Positions 34,927 through 43,959 of a stretch of 64,000 bases of DNA are shown here, piece by piece. Position 1 is the first letter of the stretch; the number at the start of each line of letters is the position of its first letter. The position numbers and the translations under genes are program-made. The notes beneath the pieces are model-generated. The model made no database searches. It had not been told where the DNA came from and saw only the letters and a list, made by a program, of their open reading frames with translations. Origin of the DNA: Acinetobacter baumannii. Lineage in GTDB: Bacteria; Pseudomonadota; Gammaproteobacteria; Pseudomonadales; Moraxellaceae. The stretch lies in contig NZ_CP046654.1 of the NCBI RefSeq assembly GCF_009759685.1, forward strand, positions 2,852,001-2,916,000. Direction: 5' to 3'.

Positions 34927-35808
34927 TTATTTTTCTGTACTGACCTGAGTCATACGCGGTATTTTTGGTAAGTTTTGCAACGCAGGGTCAAGCTCGTCTT
35001 CTTCAGCATGTACCAGATAATCTACCCGTGAACGGAGCTGTTTAAACTCAGGTGTGCTCATTAAATCGAGTGAGCGTGGGCGAGGTAAATTAACTTCAAT
35101 AATTTCCTTAATTTCACCCGGGTTGGCTTTGAGTGCCACAATTCGGTCTGCCAGCAAAATGGCTTCATCCATGTCATGGGTCACAAAAATAATGGTGATA
35201 TCAATGTTTTGCCATAAATCCATTAAGTGCTTTTGCATTTTTTGACGGGTGTGCGGGTCGAGTGCACCAAAAGGCTCATCCATGAGTAATATTTTAGGTT
35301 GATTAACCAAAGCTCTAGCAATCGCAACGCGCTGTTTCATGCCACCAGAAAGTTGGTGCGGATACTGATTTTCATATTTTTCTAAACCAATAATATTGAT
35401 CCATTCGCGTGCTTGAGCTTCGGCTGTCATTTGACTAGCCCCGCGCATTTGCGGACCAAACATCACGTTTTCTTTTACGGTTTTCCAAGGGAAAAGGGTA
35501 TAGCCCTGAAACACCATGCCGCGTTCAGGACATGGCCCCGTAATACATTCGCCGTCTACTAAAACTTCTCCACTACGGTAGGGGTCTAAACCTGCAATAA
35601 CACGGCTTAGCGTCGATTTACCGCAGCCAGAAGGGCCAATCACACAAATAAATTCTCTTTTATGAATTTTTAAATCGAGCTTATTTAAAACAGTGCGTTC
35701 AGTTTGACCATGCTTAAAAACTTGGCTCAGTTGTTTAGCTTCTAAAATCACAGGACGTTCATAAATTTTTTGAAAGTATTCATGTGCGTTAAATGTTGAA
35801 TCGTTCAT
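34927..35808 (-). CDS. ABC transporter ATPase (nitrate/sulfonate/taurine type)
   Basis: About 293 residues with all ABC motifs: Walker A GPSGCGKSTL, Q-loop VFQGYTLFPW, signature LSGGMKQRVAIARAL, Walker B ILLMDEPFGALD and the switch histidine in FVTHDMDEA. It is longer than the usual SsuB/TauB because of a C-terminal acidic extension. I start it at the ATG 35808, which overlaps the permease stop as TAATG and has AGGAG eight bases upstream. The alternative ATG at 35829 lies inside the permease gene and lacks such a site. It energises the importer formed with the permease upstream and the lipoprotein encoded at 33.9 kb. Confidence 0.9.
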   Translation of the reverse strand: MNDSTFNAHEYFQKIYERPVILEAKQLSQVFKHGQTERTVLNKLDLKIHKREFICVIGPSGCGKSTLSRVIAGLDPYRSGEVLVDGECITGPCPERGMVFQGYTLFPWKTVKENVMFGPQMRGASQMTAEAQAREWINIIGLEKYENQYPHQLSGGMKQRVAIARALVNQPKILLMDEPFGALDPHTRQKMQKHLMDLWQNIDITIIFVTHDMDEAILLADRIVALKANPGEIKEIIEVNLPRPRSLDLMSTPEFKQLRSRVDYLVHAEEDELDPALQNLPKIPRMTQVSTEK

Positions 35809-36752
35809 TATTTTGCTCCTACTTTCCAAGTGAACATCCGCTCACCTAATTTCATTAATACCCAATCACAGACCAGCCCAATCACGCCAATAATCAAAAT
35901 AGCCGCATAGACATTGTCAAAGTTTTGATAGCGTGCCTGTTGGGTGATAAACCATGTAATACCCGAGGTCGTACCAATCAACTCTGAAACAATTAAATAG
36001 GTCCATGCCCAGCCCAATAGCACACGTAAGTCACGGTAAATATCAGGTAACGCAGCAGGAATCACCACGTGAAATAAACTTTTGAGCTTATTGGTGCCAA
36101 GCGTATAACCAGCTTCAATTAAGCTTCGATCAACCATTCGTGTGGTATTGGCAATAATGAGAATTTGCTGAAAAAGAGTGCCGATCACAATAATGGCAAT
36201 TTTAGGTGCGTCATTAATCCCTAAAATTGCCACTGCAAGCGCACCAAATGCAGGTGCAGGTAAGTAACGGAAAAACTCGACAAACGGTTCTGTTAACAGG
36301 GATATCCGCTTAGAAAAACCACACAAAATACCCAGTGGAATCCCAATTAAGGAAGAGATAAAAAAAGCTGAAAATACCAGTTTAATACTGTGCCATAAAC
36401 TTTGATGAAACCATGGCGAATCAGGTTGTTCAGGTGGTGTGGTAAATGCGGTGACCAAAGCCTTAGCGACTTCATGGGGAGCGGGTAAATAAATTGGATT
36501 GACTAAAATACCTTGTGGTGGTGCAGAATCTCGATTGACTGCATTTTGTGCTTCGAGATAGAACACATTTTTATCAACGCGACTTCCTACTTGTAAGTAA
36601 GGAACACTGCCTGAACTTGTGATTTGTACTTGAGGATGCCAAACAAAAGGTAAGTAACTAATTGCGCACCAAAGACATATTGGAATAACGAAAGAACAAA
36701 TACTGAGAATCAGCTTGTTCTTTTGCGTAAATTCCTTTGCAACATAACCCAT
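35808..36752 (-). CDS. ABC transporter permease with a periplasmic insert
   Basis: A 314-residue inner-membrane permease of the SsuC/TauC type. The EAA loop is LIEAGYTLGTNKLKSLFHVVIPAALPDI (about 216-243). After the first helix (about 14-35) there is an unusually long external segment of about 60 residues (to about 100) before the second helix, larger than in typical SsuC. The first gene of a minus-strand pair, its start is about 25 nt from a 28-bp operator and behind a sigma-54 promoter identical in type to those of the guanidine operons. Confidence 0.9.
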   Translation of the reverse strand: MGYVAKEFTQKNKLILSICSFVIPICLWCAISYLPFVWHPQVQITSSGSVPYLQVGSRVDKNVFYLEAQNAVNRDSAPPQGILVNPIYLPAPHEVAKALVTAFTTPPEQPDSPWFHQSLWHSIKLVFSAFFISSLIGIPLGILCGFSKRISLLTEPFVEFFRYLPAPAFGALAVAILGINDAPKIAIIVIGTLFQQILIIANTTRMVDRSLIEAGYTLGTNKLKSLFHVVIPAALPDIYRDLRVLLGWAWTYLIVSELIGTTSGITWFITQQARYQNFDNVYAAILIIGVIGLVCDWVLMKLGERMFTWKVGAK

Positions 36753-36776
36753 ATCGAGAGCTCCCCATTTTGATCA

Positions 36777-36804
36777 GTATTACGATTTTCATAAAACGTA
36801 ATAT
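36777..36804. promoter_or_regulatory. NikR-type 28-bp operator, transporter operon
   Basis: GTATTAC-N14-GTAATAT, the third copy of the guanidine-regulon operator (one mismatch in one half-site). The spacer ending AAAAC resembles that at 23075-23088. It overlaps the predicted transcription start of the permease-ATPase operon. Confidence 0.65.
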
Positions 36805-36810
36805 TGTTAA

Positions 36811-36825
36811 GCAAAATAGGTGCCA
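36811..36825 (-). promoter_or_regulatory. Sigma-54 promoter of the transporter operon
   Basis: Minus-strand TGGCACCTATTTTGC matches the -24/-12 consensus with ten bases between GG and GC. It points at the permease gene. Confidence 0.78.
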
Positions 36826-36847
36826 TCTTTAAGGTGCTCTAGATGAG

Positions 36848-37249
36848 TTAAGAAGATGAGGGAACTAAAGTTTCATGCAAATAAACCCAATAACATTTTT
36901 CGTCTTCTACTTTAATGCAGGCTGTGGAAGTCCGTACTGTTTCGGTTTCACTTGTTTGCTGATGTTCCTGATATTGCACCCAACAGTAATTTTCAAATTC
37001 GTATAAGGCTGTGCTTTTAAGAATAGTGATTTTTAAAGAGGGCTTCTTTCCAATATTTTGACTAAGTAAGTTTTTAACTTCAGCTAAACCAATACTCTGA
37101 CCTTGAACCGTAACCATCTTAAAATTTTGATCAAAACTGTTTAAAAGTGGTGTGAGACTTTGTTCTGCATTTTGACCTGTAAAAACATTTTCGATCAAAA
37201 CATGTAAATCAATGACACTTTGAATGGCCTGATCCATTTGTTTAGACAT
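36848..37249 (-). CDS. SnoaL/DUF4440-like small protein
   Basis: A 133-residue protein that fits the NTF2-like cone fold (SnoaL/DUF4440-type): an N-terminal helix IQSVIDLHVLIENVFTG, then LLNSFDQNFKMVTVQGQSIGLAEVKNLL and alternating strands with conserved aromatic residues (YCWVQY, CYWVYLHE). Enzymatic function cannot be assigned. It lies upstream of the transporter operon on the same strand, but the sigma-54 promoter is located after its stop codon, so it need not belong to the regulon. An AGGAGAAAACC ribosome site precedes the ATG. Confidence 0.7.
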   Translation of the reverse strand: MSKQMDQAIQSVIDLHVLIENVFTGQNAEQSLTPLLNSFDQNFKMVTVQGQSIGLAEVKNLLSQNIGKKPSLKITILKSTALYEFENYCWVQYQEHQQTSETETVRTSTACIKVEDEKCYWVYLHETLVPSSS

Positions 37250-38335
37250 TGGTTTTCTCCTTTAAAACGGGAATGAGTGAAAGTAAGCAGAGCAAAGCTG
37301 CAATTAAAAAAGTATGTTAATAGTGGAATTGTGATGTATAGACGGTACTAAATAAAATTTATCGATTAATATTTCAGACCATATTCTCTTCTAACAATCT
37401 TAACCTATGCAATCAATCGATGAATTGATTTGATTTATATTAGCGCTCAAGCTGCCGCTAATCATTGCCAACAATGTACTTTTTGTATAAAGCAGCATAA
37501 ATGAACCAATCTATTTGTTATTCAAGTCATGATTAATTCGCAGATTAAAAATATTACTTTTTTTATAGCTATGAGGGTATCTATATCAGCCAAAATAGCC
37601 AGATATTTTGGATACTGGTGGGTAGTATTAATTCTTTGAAAAAATTGGTAATTCATATGAGCTATAAAGTTAAGAACTACAATTTTTGAGAAAATAAAAT
37701 TTAGGTTGAATAAACTTCTCTTGGTCTGAGCCATTACAAGAACCAAAAATAATTACTTGTAATTTTTATCTAAAGCCATGTTTAAGCAAAAAATATAGAA
37801 AATTTATGGTTATGTAGGGAAGTATGTTTTTTAGTGCTAAGGAAGCATTAAATTAATTTTAAAAAAATATGATAGGTAGACAGATTAGTCTTGACAACTT
37901 TATGGACTTTATGTAGAGCCTGTCTTTTTGTAAAGTGGGCTGTATCGATACTAATCAAATAGGATTAACTTAGATGCCATTTATGATTAAATATTCTTAA
38001 GAAAATGTTTCATAATGCCTAATCTCATGATATTTAAATCAATTTTTAATTTAGTTTAATTTTTAAATAAACTAATAAAAATCAATAATTTATTTTTATT
38101 TACAAAAATTAACAATATTATTTTTTTATAAGAAAAACTTTATTAAGCTATATTTTATAGGCATCTTAACTATTAGCTTTTAGTTTAAGTTAATATGTTT
38201 TTTATATAAAATATGTTTATTTATATGTTAAACTGCGACTAAATTTTTTGAATATAAGGTTTTTATACTGATTTTTTAATATTCTAAAAATATTAACTTT
38301 TCGGTAAGGCCTTGAATAAATAAGAAAACAGAGGA
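37250..38335. other. 1.1-kb AT-rich region upstream of the T6SS
   Basis: The longest gene-free stretch of the window, extremely AT-rich toward the T6SS. Visible elements are a 7-bp hairpin ATTAGCG / CGCTAAT (37437-37460) followed by CATTG / CAATG, and an 8-bp repeat ATTACAAG / CTTGTAAT with a T-tail (37733-37767) that could be a terminator. Open frames inside it have no ribosome site or family resemblance. The last 300 bases probably hold the T6SS promoter and H-NS-type binding (inference). Confidence 0.45.
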
Positions 38336-39028
38336 ATGAAAGTTGTGTTGAAACGAAGTATTTTGATACTTTTTTTGACTGGAAACATTATCGGTCTATC
38401 ATATGCTCAAGCAGCAGAACTAGAGCCTGTAAAACTTAAAAAAAGTTGTATTAAGAAGAATCCTCTAGCAGAAGGCCAAAATGACCCTGAGCTATTGAAT
38501 ATTTTTAAACAAGTTTGTGATAGTGATAATACAACTCAAAAAAATGATTTATTAGCTAAAGCTGCTATGCGGTTTTATCAAACCAATCAACCAGTTAAAG
38601 CATTGAATTTAGCAAGTCAATTGCAAAGTCAAAATATACGCGGTTCATTAATCACTGATGTCTTATTTTTATCTGGTGTGAGCATTGCAAATAATTCATT
38701 GCAACAAATGCGTAATCAGGAAATGCGATATTTAACGAATGACATAACATATCCTCCTGCAAAGCAGTTAGTTGAAAATATTCATACTGCAATGCCGGCT
38801 CCTGATCCATCGAGTTTCAAAACTAACAACTCGGAAAGCAGTTCTACTGATAATGAAAAAAGAAGTTATAAAAAACAGTACGCAACGCGTAATAAAGTGA
38901 GTGCTTCTAGAACGTCAAATAAACGAGTAGTAAGTCCAGCAAAGGCCACCACAGTAAAACCTAAAACTGCACCTGCAGCCACTGTCAATAAATCAAAAAG
39001 TTCGCCTTTTGACCCTTTAATTAAATAA
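38336..39028 (+). CDS. asaA: AsaA-like T6SS accessory protein (periplasmic)
   Basis: A 230-residue exported protein at the head of the T6SS cluster. The signal peptide is about 27 residues (ending SYAQA). The mature part has helical repeats (about 60-140, LNLASQLQSQN) and a basic, low-complexity Ser/Thr/Lys-rich tail. The position before tssB and the overall form match AsaA, an Acinetobacter T6SS accessory protein reported to affect TssM stability and T6SS assembly. It is translated 16 nt before tssB. The name is by position and appearance, not by alignment. Confidence 0.7.
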   Translation: MKVVLKRSILILFLTGNIIGLSYAQAAELEPVKLKKSCIKKNPLAEGQNDPELLNIFKQVCDSDNTTQKNDLLAKAAMRFYQTNQPVKALNLASQLQSQNIRGSLITDVLFLSGVSIANNSLQQMRNQEMRYLTNDITYPPAKQLVENIHTAMPAPDPSSFKTNNSESSSTDNEKRSYKKQYATRNKVSASRTSNKRVVSPAKATTVKPKTAPAATVNKSKSSPFDPLIK

Positions 39029-39044
39029 TCCGGAATAGAATCTT

Positions 39045-39548
39045 ATGGCTAAGAGAGAAAGCGTACAAAAGAAGCTTCAGCGAATTCGACCTCCACGTGT
39101 TCAGCTTACATATGATGTCGAAATTGGTGATGCGAAAGAAGCGAAAGAACTACCATTCGTTGTAGGTGTAATGGGTGATTTTTCAGCTGCATCTGAGCTT
39201 GAGCGTACAAAATTAAAAGATAAAAAATTCATTAATGTCGATTTAGATAATATTGATGAAGTAATGGAATCTCTGTCTCCAAGAGCTGCTTTTCAAGTAG
39301 ACAATACGTTGACAGAAGAAGGCGGTAAAATGGCTGTTGATTTAACATTTAAATCAATGGAAGATTTTCGCCCGGAAAATGTTGTACAGCAAGTTGATCC
39401 ATTAAAGAAATTGGTTGAGGCGCGTGAGCGTTTAACCGATTTAAGAAACAAAATTTCAAACAGTGAGCGTTTAGAAGATCTGCTTGATGAGGTTCTTAAA
39501 AATACTGATCAAATCCGTAAATTAAGTGCGGAGGCCGATCATGAATAA
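39045..39548 (+). CDS. tssB: T6SS sheath protein TssB
   Basis: A 167-residue small sheath subunit. The typical start ESVQKKLQRIRPPRVQLTYDVEIGDA, the LPFVVGVMGDF block and the C-terminal helices (LEDLLDEVLKN) match TssB/VipA/IglA. With TssC it forms the contractile sheath around the Hcp tube in the cytoplasm. Its last codons overlap the tssC start, so the two sheath subunits are coupled. Confidence 0.96.
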   Translation: MAKRESVQKKLQRIRPPRVQLTYDVEIGDAKEAKELPFVVGVMGDFSAASELERTKLKDKKFINVDLDNIDEVMESLSPRAAFQVDNTLTEEGGKMAVDLTFKSMEDFRPENVVQQVDPLKKLVEARERLTDLRNKISNSERLEDLLDEVLKNTDQIRKLSAEADHE

Positions 39549-41022
39549 TACTCAATCAGCAGCAATGCCACTTGTTGAAAATGAAGAAGTTAATCTTTTA
39601 GATTCGATTGTTGAACAAAGTCGTATTGCACGAAATGAAGAAGAACATTCTCGTGCTAAAAGCTTAATTGGTGAGCTTGCTAAAGAAGTAATGGCAGGAA
39701 CCATTACTGTTTCTGAAAATATGACTTTATCAATTGATAAGCGTATTGCAGAAATTGATGCTCTGATTTCAAAGCAGTTAAGTCAGATCATGCACAATGA
39801 ACAATTCCAAAAAATTGAGTCAACTTGGCGTGGTCTTTATTACTTTTGTCAGGAAACGCCTTCAAATCCGCTCATTAAAATTCGTATGCTCAATACGACT
39901 AAGAAAGAGTTGGTAAAAGATTTCCAAGGTGCTACAGACTTTGATCAAAGCACTTTGTTTAAGAAAATCTACGAAGAAGAATACGGCTCTTTTGGTGGTG
40001 CACCATACTCAGCATTAATTGGTGATTTTGAGTTTGATCGTACTCCATCTGATATGTATTTGCTTGAGCAAATCTCTCATGTTGCAGCGGCAGCACATGC
40101 ACCATTTATTTCAGCTGCTAGTCCGAGCATTTTAGGCCTTGAATCATTTACAGATATTGATCGTCCTAGAGATGTTTCAAAAATCTTTGAAACCGCTGAA
40201 TATGTTCAATGGCGTTCGTTCCGTGATAGTGAAGACTCACGTTATGTTGCATTGACTTTACCTCATGTCTTGGGTCGTCTCCCATATCATCCAAAAGAAG
40301 GTACTGCGACAGAAGGCTTTAATTTTATTGAAGATGTTTCTGGTGAAAACCACAATGAATATTTGTGGATGAATGCAGCTTATGCTTTTGGTACTCGCTT
40401 AACAAATGCATTTGATATGCATGGTTGGTGTGCTGCTATTCGCGGTGTTGAAGGTGGTGGTTTAGTTGAGGGCTTGCCAGTACATACTTTTAAAACACAA
40501 GATGGCGAAGTGGTATTCAAGTGTCCAACTGAAATTGCAATCACGGATCGCCGTGAAAAAGAGTTAAGCGATCTAGGCTTCATTCCGTTAGTACATTGTA
40601 AAAATACAGATTACGCAGCTTTCTTTGGCGCGCAATCAACTCAAAAACCTAAAAAATATGACAATGATACAGCCAATGCAAACTCGGCTTTATCAAGTCA
40701 GATTCAGTACATCATGGCTGTTTCACGTATTGCACATTACTTAAAAGCAATGATGCGAGATAAAGTGGGTAGCTTTGCTTCTGCTGGAAATGTTGAAGCA
40801 TTCTTAAATGAGTGGTTGTCACAGTATGTCTTACTTGACGATGGTGCTTCTCAAGAAGCAAAAGCTCAATACCCGTTACGTGAAGCATCTGTAAAAGTTG
40901 TAGAAGATCCTGCTCAACCAGGTCACTACAAATCTGTGGTTTTCTTGCGACCACATTTCCAGCTGGATGAGTTGTCGGTTTCTTTACGACTTGTCACTGA
41001 GTTACCTCAGTCCTCAAATTAA
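39541..41022 (+). CDS. tssC: T6SS sheath protein TssC
   Basis: A 493-residue large sheath subunit (TssC/VipB). Signature segments are FQKIESTWRGLYYF, GDFEFDRTPSDMYLLEQISHVAAAAHAPFISAASP and the C-terminal RPHFQLDELSVSLRLVTELPQ. I start at the ATG 39541, which has GCGGAGG six bases before it, not at the upstream in-frame TTG-type start. It overlaps tssB by eight bases. The protein is the recognition surface for ClpV recycling together with TssB. Confidence 0.96.
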   Translation: MNNTQSAAMPLVENEEVNLLDSIVEQSRIARNEEEHSRAKSLIGELAKEVMAGTITVSENMTLSIDKRIAEIDALISKQLSQIMHNEQFQKIESTWRGLYYFCQETPSNPLIKIRMLNTTKKELVKDFQGATDFDQSTLFKKIYEEEYGSFGGAPYSALIGDFEFDRTPSDMYLLEQISHVAAAAHAPFISAASPSILGLESFTDIDRPRDVSKIFETAEYVQWRSFRDSEDSRYVALTLPHVLGRLPYHPKEGTATEGFNFIEDVSGENHNEYLWMNAAYAFGTRLTNAFDMHGWCAAIRGVEGGGLVEGLPVHTFKTQDGEVVFKCPTEIAITDRREKELSDLGFIPLVHCKNTDYAAFFGAQSTQKPKKYDNDTANANSALSSQIQYIMAVSRIAHYLKAMMRDKVGSFASAGNVEAFLNEWLSQYVLLDDGASQEAKAQYPLREASVKVVEDPAQPGHYKSVVFLRPHFQLDELSVSLRLVTELPQSSN

Positions 41023-41071
41023 TCAAGGTCAGCTAAAGAATAACTTTAAATTAAAAATAGGAAAGTTCTAA

Positions 41072-41575
41072 ATGAAGGATATATACGTTGAGTTTCGCGG
41101 TAAATATAAAGTTGATGGAGAATCTCGTGATTCTGAGCACAAAGGTTGGTTAGAAGTTAACTCTTGGTCTCATAACATCCGTCAACCTAAATCTGCTACT
41201 TCAAGTAGTGTAGGCGGCCACACTGCTGAACGTGTTGAACATTCTGACATGGTTTTCGTGAAAGACTTAGACGCAACTAGCCCTAAATTATGGGAAGCTT
41301 GTTCAGCTGGTTATACATTTGATGAAGTACAAATCGACTTCTATCGTGCAAATGGCGATAAACGTATCAAGTACTTACAAATCAAATTGAAGCACGTTCT
41401 AGTTTCTAGTGTAACTCCAACTGTTAACGAAGAAGGCGTTCCTACAGAAGCATTCGGTTTGAAATATGCTGCTGTTGAGTGGACTTATAACCAACAAGAT
41501 ATTAACGGTACTGCTAAAGGTGCTGTTACTAAGAAATGGTCACTTTCTAATAATACAGCTTCTTACGCAGCGTAA
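41072..41575 (+). CDS. hcp: T6SS tube protein Hcp (TssD)
   Basis: A 167-residue Hcp-family protein forming the hexameric inner tube and secreted on firing. The core pattern HKGWLEVNSWSHNIRQP, the VEHSDMVFVKDLDATSPKLWEAC block and AAVEWTYNQQD are typical of Hcp1. It has an AGGAAAGTT ribosome site, 49 nt after tssC. A stable hairpin follows the stop, as is common after highly expressed genes inside operons. Confidence 0.96.
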   Translation: MKDIYVEFRGKYKVDGESRDSEHKGWLEVNSWSHNIRQPKSATSSSVGGHTAERVEHSDMVFVKDLDATSPKLWEACSAGYTFDEVQIDFYRANGDKRIKYLQIKLKHVLVSSVTPTVNEEGVPTEAFGLKYAAVEWTYNQQDINGTAKGAVTKKWSLSNNTASYAA

Positions 41576-41597
41576 TTATTTAAGTGAATATTTGGTG

Positions 41598-41620
41598 GAG
41601 GCTGACATAAAGTTAGCCTC
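41598..41620 (+). promoter_or_regulatory. Hairpin after hcp
   Basis: A 9-bp stem GAGGCTGAC / GTTAGCCTC (one G-T pair) with a 5-base loop, in the 79-nt gap between hcp and tssE. There is no strong T-run, so it may protect the hcp message or act as a partial terminator that lowers downstream gene levels (inference). Confidence 0.5.
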
Positions 41621-41654
41621 TGCTGTCTTTAAATATACTTTGTTGTGAACTCGA

Positions 41655-42131
41655 ATGAACTTAGATCGGCTTTATCCATACGGATTTCGTTCAACTTTAT
41701 TTGATCGCTTAATTCCAGAAAGTGAAGATTATGCAAAAGGTCTTTCTATTCAGCAATTAAGAGAATCTGTAGCAAAGGATTTAGAAGATTTGCTCAATAG
41801 TCGGGTAGCAAAGTTAGATCATGTGATTGATGACTATCCACTTGTAAAAAAATCGATACTTCAGTTCGGGATTATTGATTTTGTGGGGCTTTCTACAGCC
41901 AACCCTCTGGATCGGGATAAAATTTGCCAATCCATTGAGCAATCAATAGCAGCTCATGAACCTCGGCTAAGACAAATACGGGTAGAGATGTTATTAGATG
42001 GACATAATATGGGCGCATTATGTTTAAGTATTCAGGCTTATCTAAATATTCACCCCTTATATGAACCTGTTGTATTTGATGCATTGTTAAAACCAACAAC
42101 GCAGCAATATGTAATTTCAGCAAGAACTTAA
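41655..42131 (+). CDS. tssE: T6SS baseplate protein TssE
   Basis: A 158-residue gp25-like baseplate wedge protein. The recognisable core runs from LFDRLIPES through LRESVAKDLEDLLNSR to the C-terminal LRQIRVEMLLDG, including the E-x-R pattern of gp25 folds (EPRLRQIRVE). It nucleates the sheath with TssF, TssG and TssK. It lies between hcp and tssF in standard order, 16 nt before the tssF GTG. Confidence 0.93.
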   Translation: MNLDRLYPYGFRSTLFDRLIPESEDYAKGLSIQQLRESVAKDLEDLLNSRVAKLDHVIDDYPLVKKSILQFGIIDFVGLSTANPLDRDKICQSIEQSIAAHEPRLRQIRVEMLLDGHNMGALCLSIQAYLNIHPLYEPVVFDALLKPTTQQYVISART

Positions 42132-42147
42132 GCGTAGTGGGTGTGTT

Positions 42148-43959
42148 GTGATAGAAGAGCTTTTACCGTTTTATGAAAAACAATTACAAGAATTTGGTCA
42201 ACAATCTCGGGAATTTGCCCAAAAATATCCAAAAATTGCTCAGCGCTTATCTTTAAATCAAGAGCAAATTGATGACCCACATATTGAACGTCTGATTCAG
42301 GCTTTTTCGCTGATTGCTGCTCGAATCGATAAAAAACTAACAGATAGTTACGATGTTTTTACTCGTTCTTTATTTGAGGTGATGTTTCCTCAATACTTAC
42401 GACATTTTCCTGCGTGTTCAGTTGTTAGCTTTGAAGATATTAATAAGATTAAACAGCTTACAGAACCTCATCTTGTACCTCATCATACGGTTTTGAAATC
42501 TCGTAGTTTCAAAGGAGTACAGTGTGAGTTTAATACAACTCAAGATGTTAAATTACTGCCTATTCATTTAAGTGGTTTGGATTTTAAAACTACACCTAGT
42601 GCACATATGCACTTAAATCAAAATGCGACGTTGAGCCTTAAATTTGAAATTTTTAATAATGCTCATGCTTGTTTAACTGATGAGAAGCTTCCTATTTATT
42701 TGGATGCTATCTCTAATTTTCCTCTACAGGTCCTTGATAGTATTTTCAAAAAAGGAACCAGTTTTGCGGTTAAATATGGACAAACAATTGTAGAATTGAG
42801 CAAGAATCCATTCGAATTGATTGGTTTTGCAGAACAAGAAAGTTTATTACCGCTTGATCAACATACCCATCATGCTTATCGTTTGTTGATGGAATACTTT
42901 TGTTTCCCGGAAAAGTTTAGTTATCTTAAGCTCGATTTGGATTTTTTAAAGCGAATACCTCAGCATGTATCCGAATTTGAGCTTTTAATTCATTTCAAAT
43001 TAAACTTAAATGATCAAGCCGTTGTTAGAAACTATTCTGAGCTAAATATTGCAAACTTTAAATTATTTACTACCCCAGTAATTAATTTATTTGAAAAATA
43101 TGCTGAACCTCAGAAGATAGTTCACAAGCAGTTAGAATATCCTTTAGTTACAGATGCACATCATCCTGAGTTTTATCAGGTATATTCAATACTTGAGATG
43201 AATATGGTGCGTGAAAAAACAAATCAGGAAGAAAGCTATGTTCCTGTTTTGCCTTTTTTTGCGATGAGCCATTACCACAATGATACAGCTCGCTTTTTTT
43301 ACTCAGTAAACTATCAAAAGTTACAGTCCAATTTCGTTGAAATGGGCTATTCGATTATTTCTAAAAATTTAAATCCATTTTCAACACGCTCAGATTTTAT
43401 TAGCACCAAATTATTATGTTCAAACCGTGACTTGCCTCATGAAGCGCTGGGTCAGTCTAATAACGTATTAAATTTAAACGATAGTAGCTTGGCGAGACGT
43501 GCGATTGTCTTAAAGCGACCAACCAAACCTTATAAATTTGAACAAGGCCAAAGTGAGCAATGGCGTGTGATTTCGCATCTTTCATTAAATAGCTTAGCGC
43601 TTATGAAAGGGGATGCTGTTTCTCATGTTAAAGAGCTGTTGGCTTTATATAACTTACCGCAGTCAAAAGAAAATTATTTAATTATTGAATCAATTAAAAA
43701 ATTAGAATTTTCACTTACCCATAAACTTGTAGATGGCAAACCATTTCCAATGTTTGTGAGAGGGGTAAAAGCTGAATTACAAATTGATTCATCTGTATTT
43801 AGAGGGCATAGCTTATATATTTTTAGTCAGTTATTAAGTCGTGTTTTTAATTTAAAGGTTCAAATTAATAGTTTTGTTGATTTGGTGGTTAAGGATTATT
43901 CATCTCAGCAGGAGTTATACCAATGCAGTCAGAACGTTGGTGGCAAGACTCTTCTATAA
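42148..43959 (+). CDS. tssF: T6SS baseplate protein TssF
   Basis: A 603-residue TssF (VasA/ImpG) protein of normal length. The N-terminal LLPFYEKQLQEFGQQSREFAQKYPKIAQRL and VEVMFPQYLRHFPACSVVSFE-like region, the IISKNLNPFSTRSDFI middle and the C-terminal FRGHSLYIFSQLLSRVFNLKVQINSFV are family signatures. It starts with GTG. Its 3' end overlaps tssG by 37 bases. It is part of the baseplate wedge. Confidence 0.95.
   Translation: MIEELLPFYEKQLQEFGQQSREFAQKYPKIAQRLSLNQEQIDDPHIERLIQAFSLIAARIDKKLTDSYDVFTRSLFEVMFPQYLRHFPACSVVSFEDINKIKQLTEPHLVPHHTVLKSRSFKGVQCEFNTTQDVKLLPIHLSGLDFKTTPSAHMHLNQNATLSLKFEIFNNAHACLTDEKLPIYLDAISNFPLQVLDSIFKKGTSFAVKYGQTIVELSKNPFELIGFAEQESLLPLDQHTHHAYRLLMEYFCFPEKFSYLKLDLDFLKRIPQHVSEFELLIHFKLNLNDQAVVRNYSELNIANFKLFTTPVINLFEKYAEPQKIVHKQLEYPLVTDAHHPEFYQVYSILEMNMVREKTNQEESYVPVLPFFAMSHYHNDTARFFYSVNYQKLQSNFVEMGYSIISKNLNPFSTRSDFISTKLLCSNRDLPHEALGQSNNVLNLNDSSLARRAIVLKRPTKPYKFEQGQSEQWRVISHLSLNSLALMKGDAVSHVKELLALYNLPQSKENYLIIESIKKLEFSLTHKLVDGKPFPMFVRGVKAELQIDSSVFRGHSLYIFSQLLSRVFNLKVQINSFVDLVVKDYSSQQELYQCSQNVGGKTLL

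Noticed and set aside
34927..35829. Longer ATPase reading from the upstream ATG at 35829
   Set aside because: That start lies inside the permease gene without a ribosome site; ATG 35808 has AGGAG at good spacing and a TAATG overlap.
37522..37746. 74-codon minus-strand frame in the AT-rich gap
   Set aside because: No ribosome site, biased AT-rich composition and no recognisable family; likely a chance frame.
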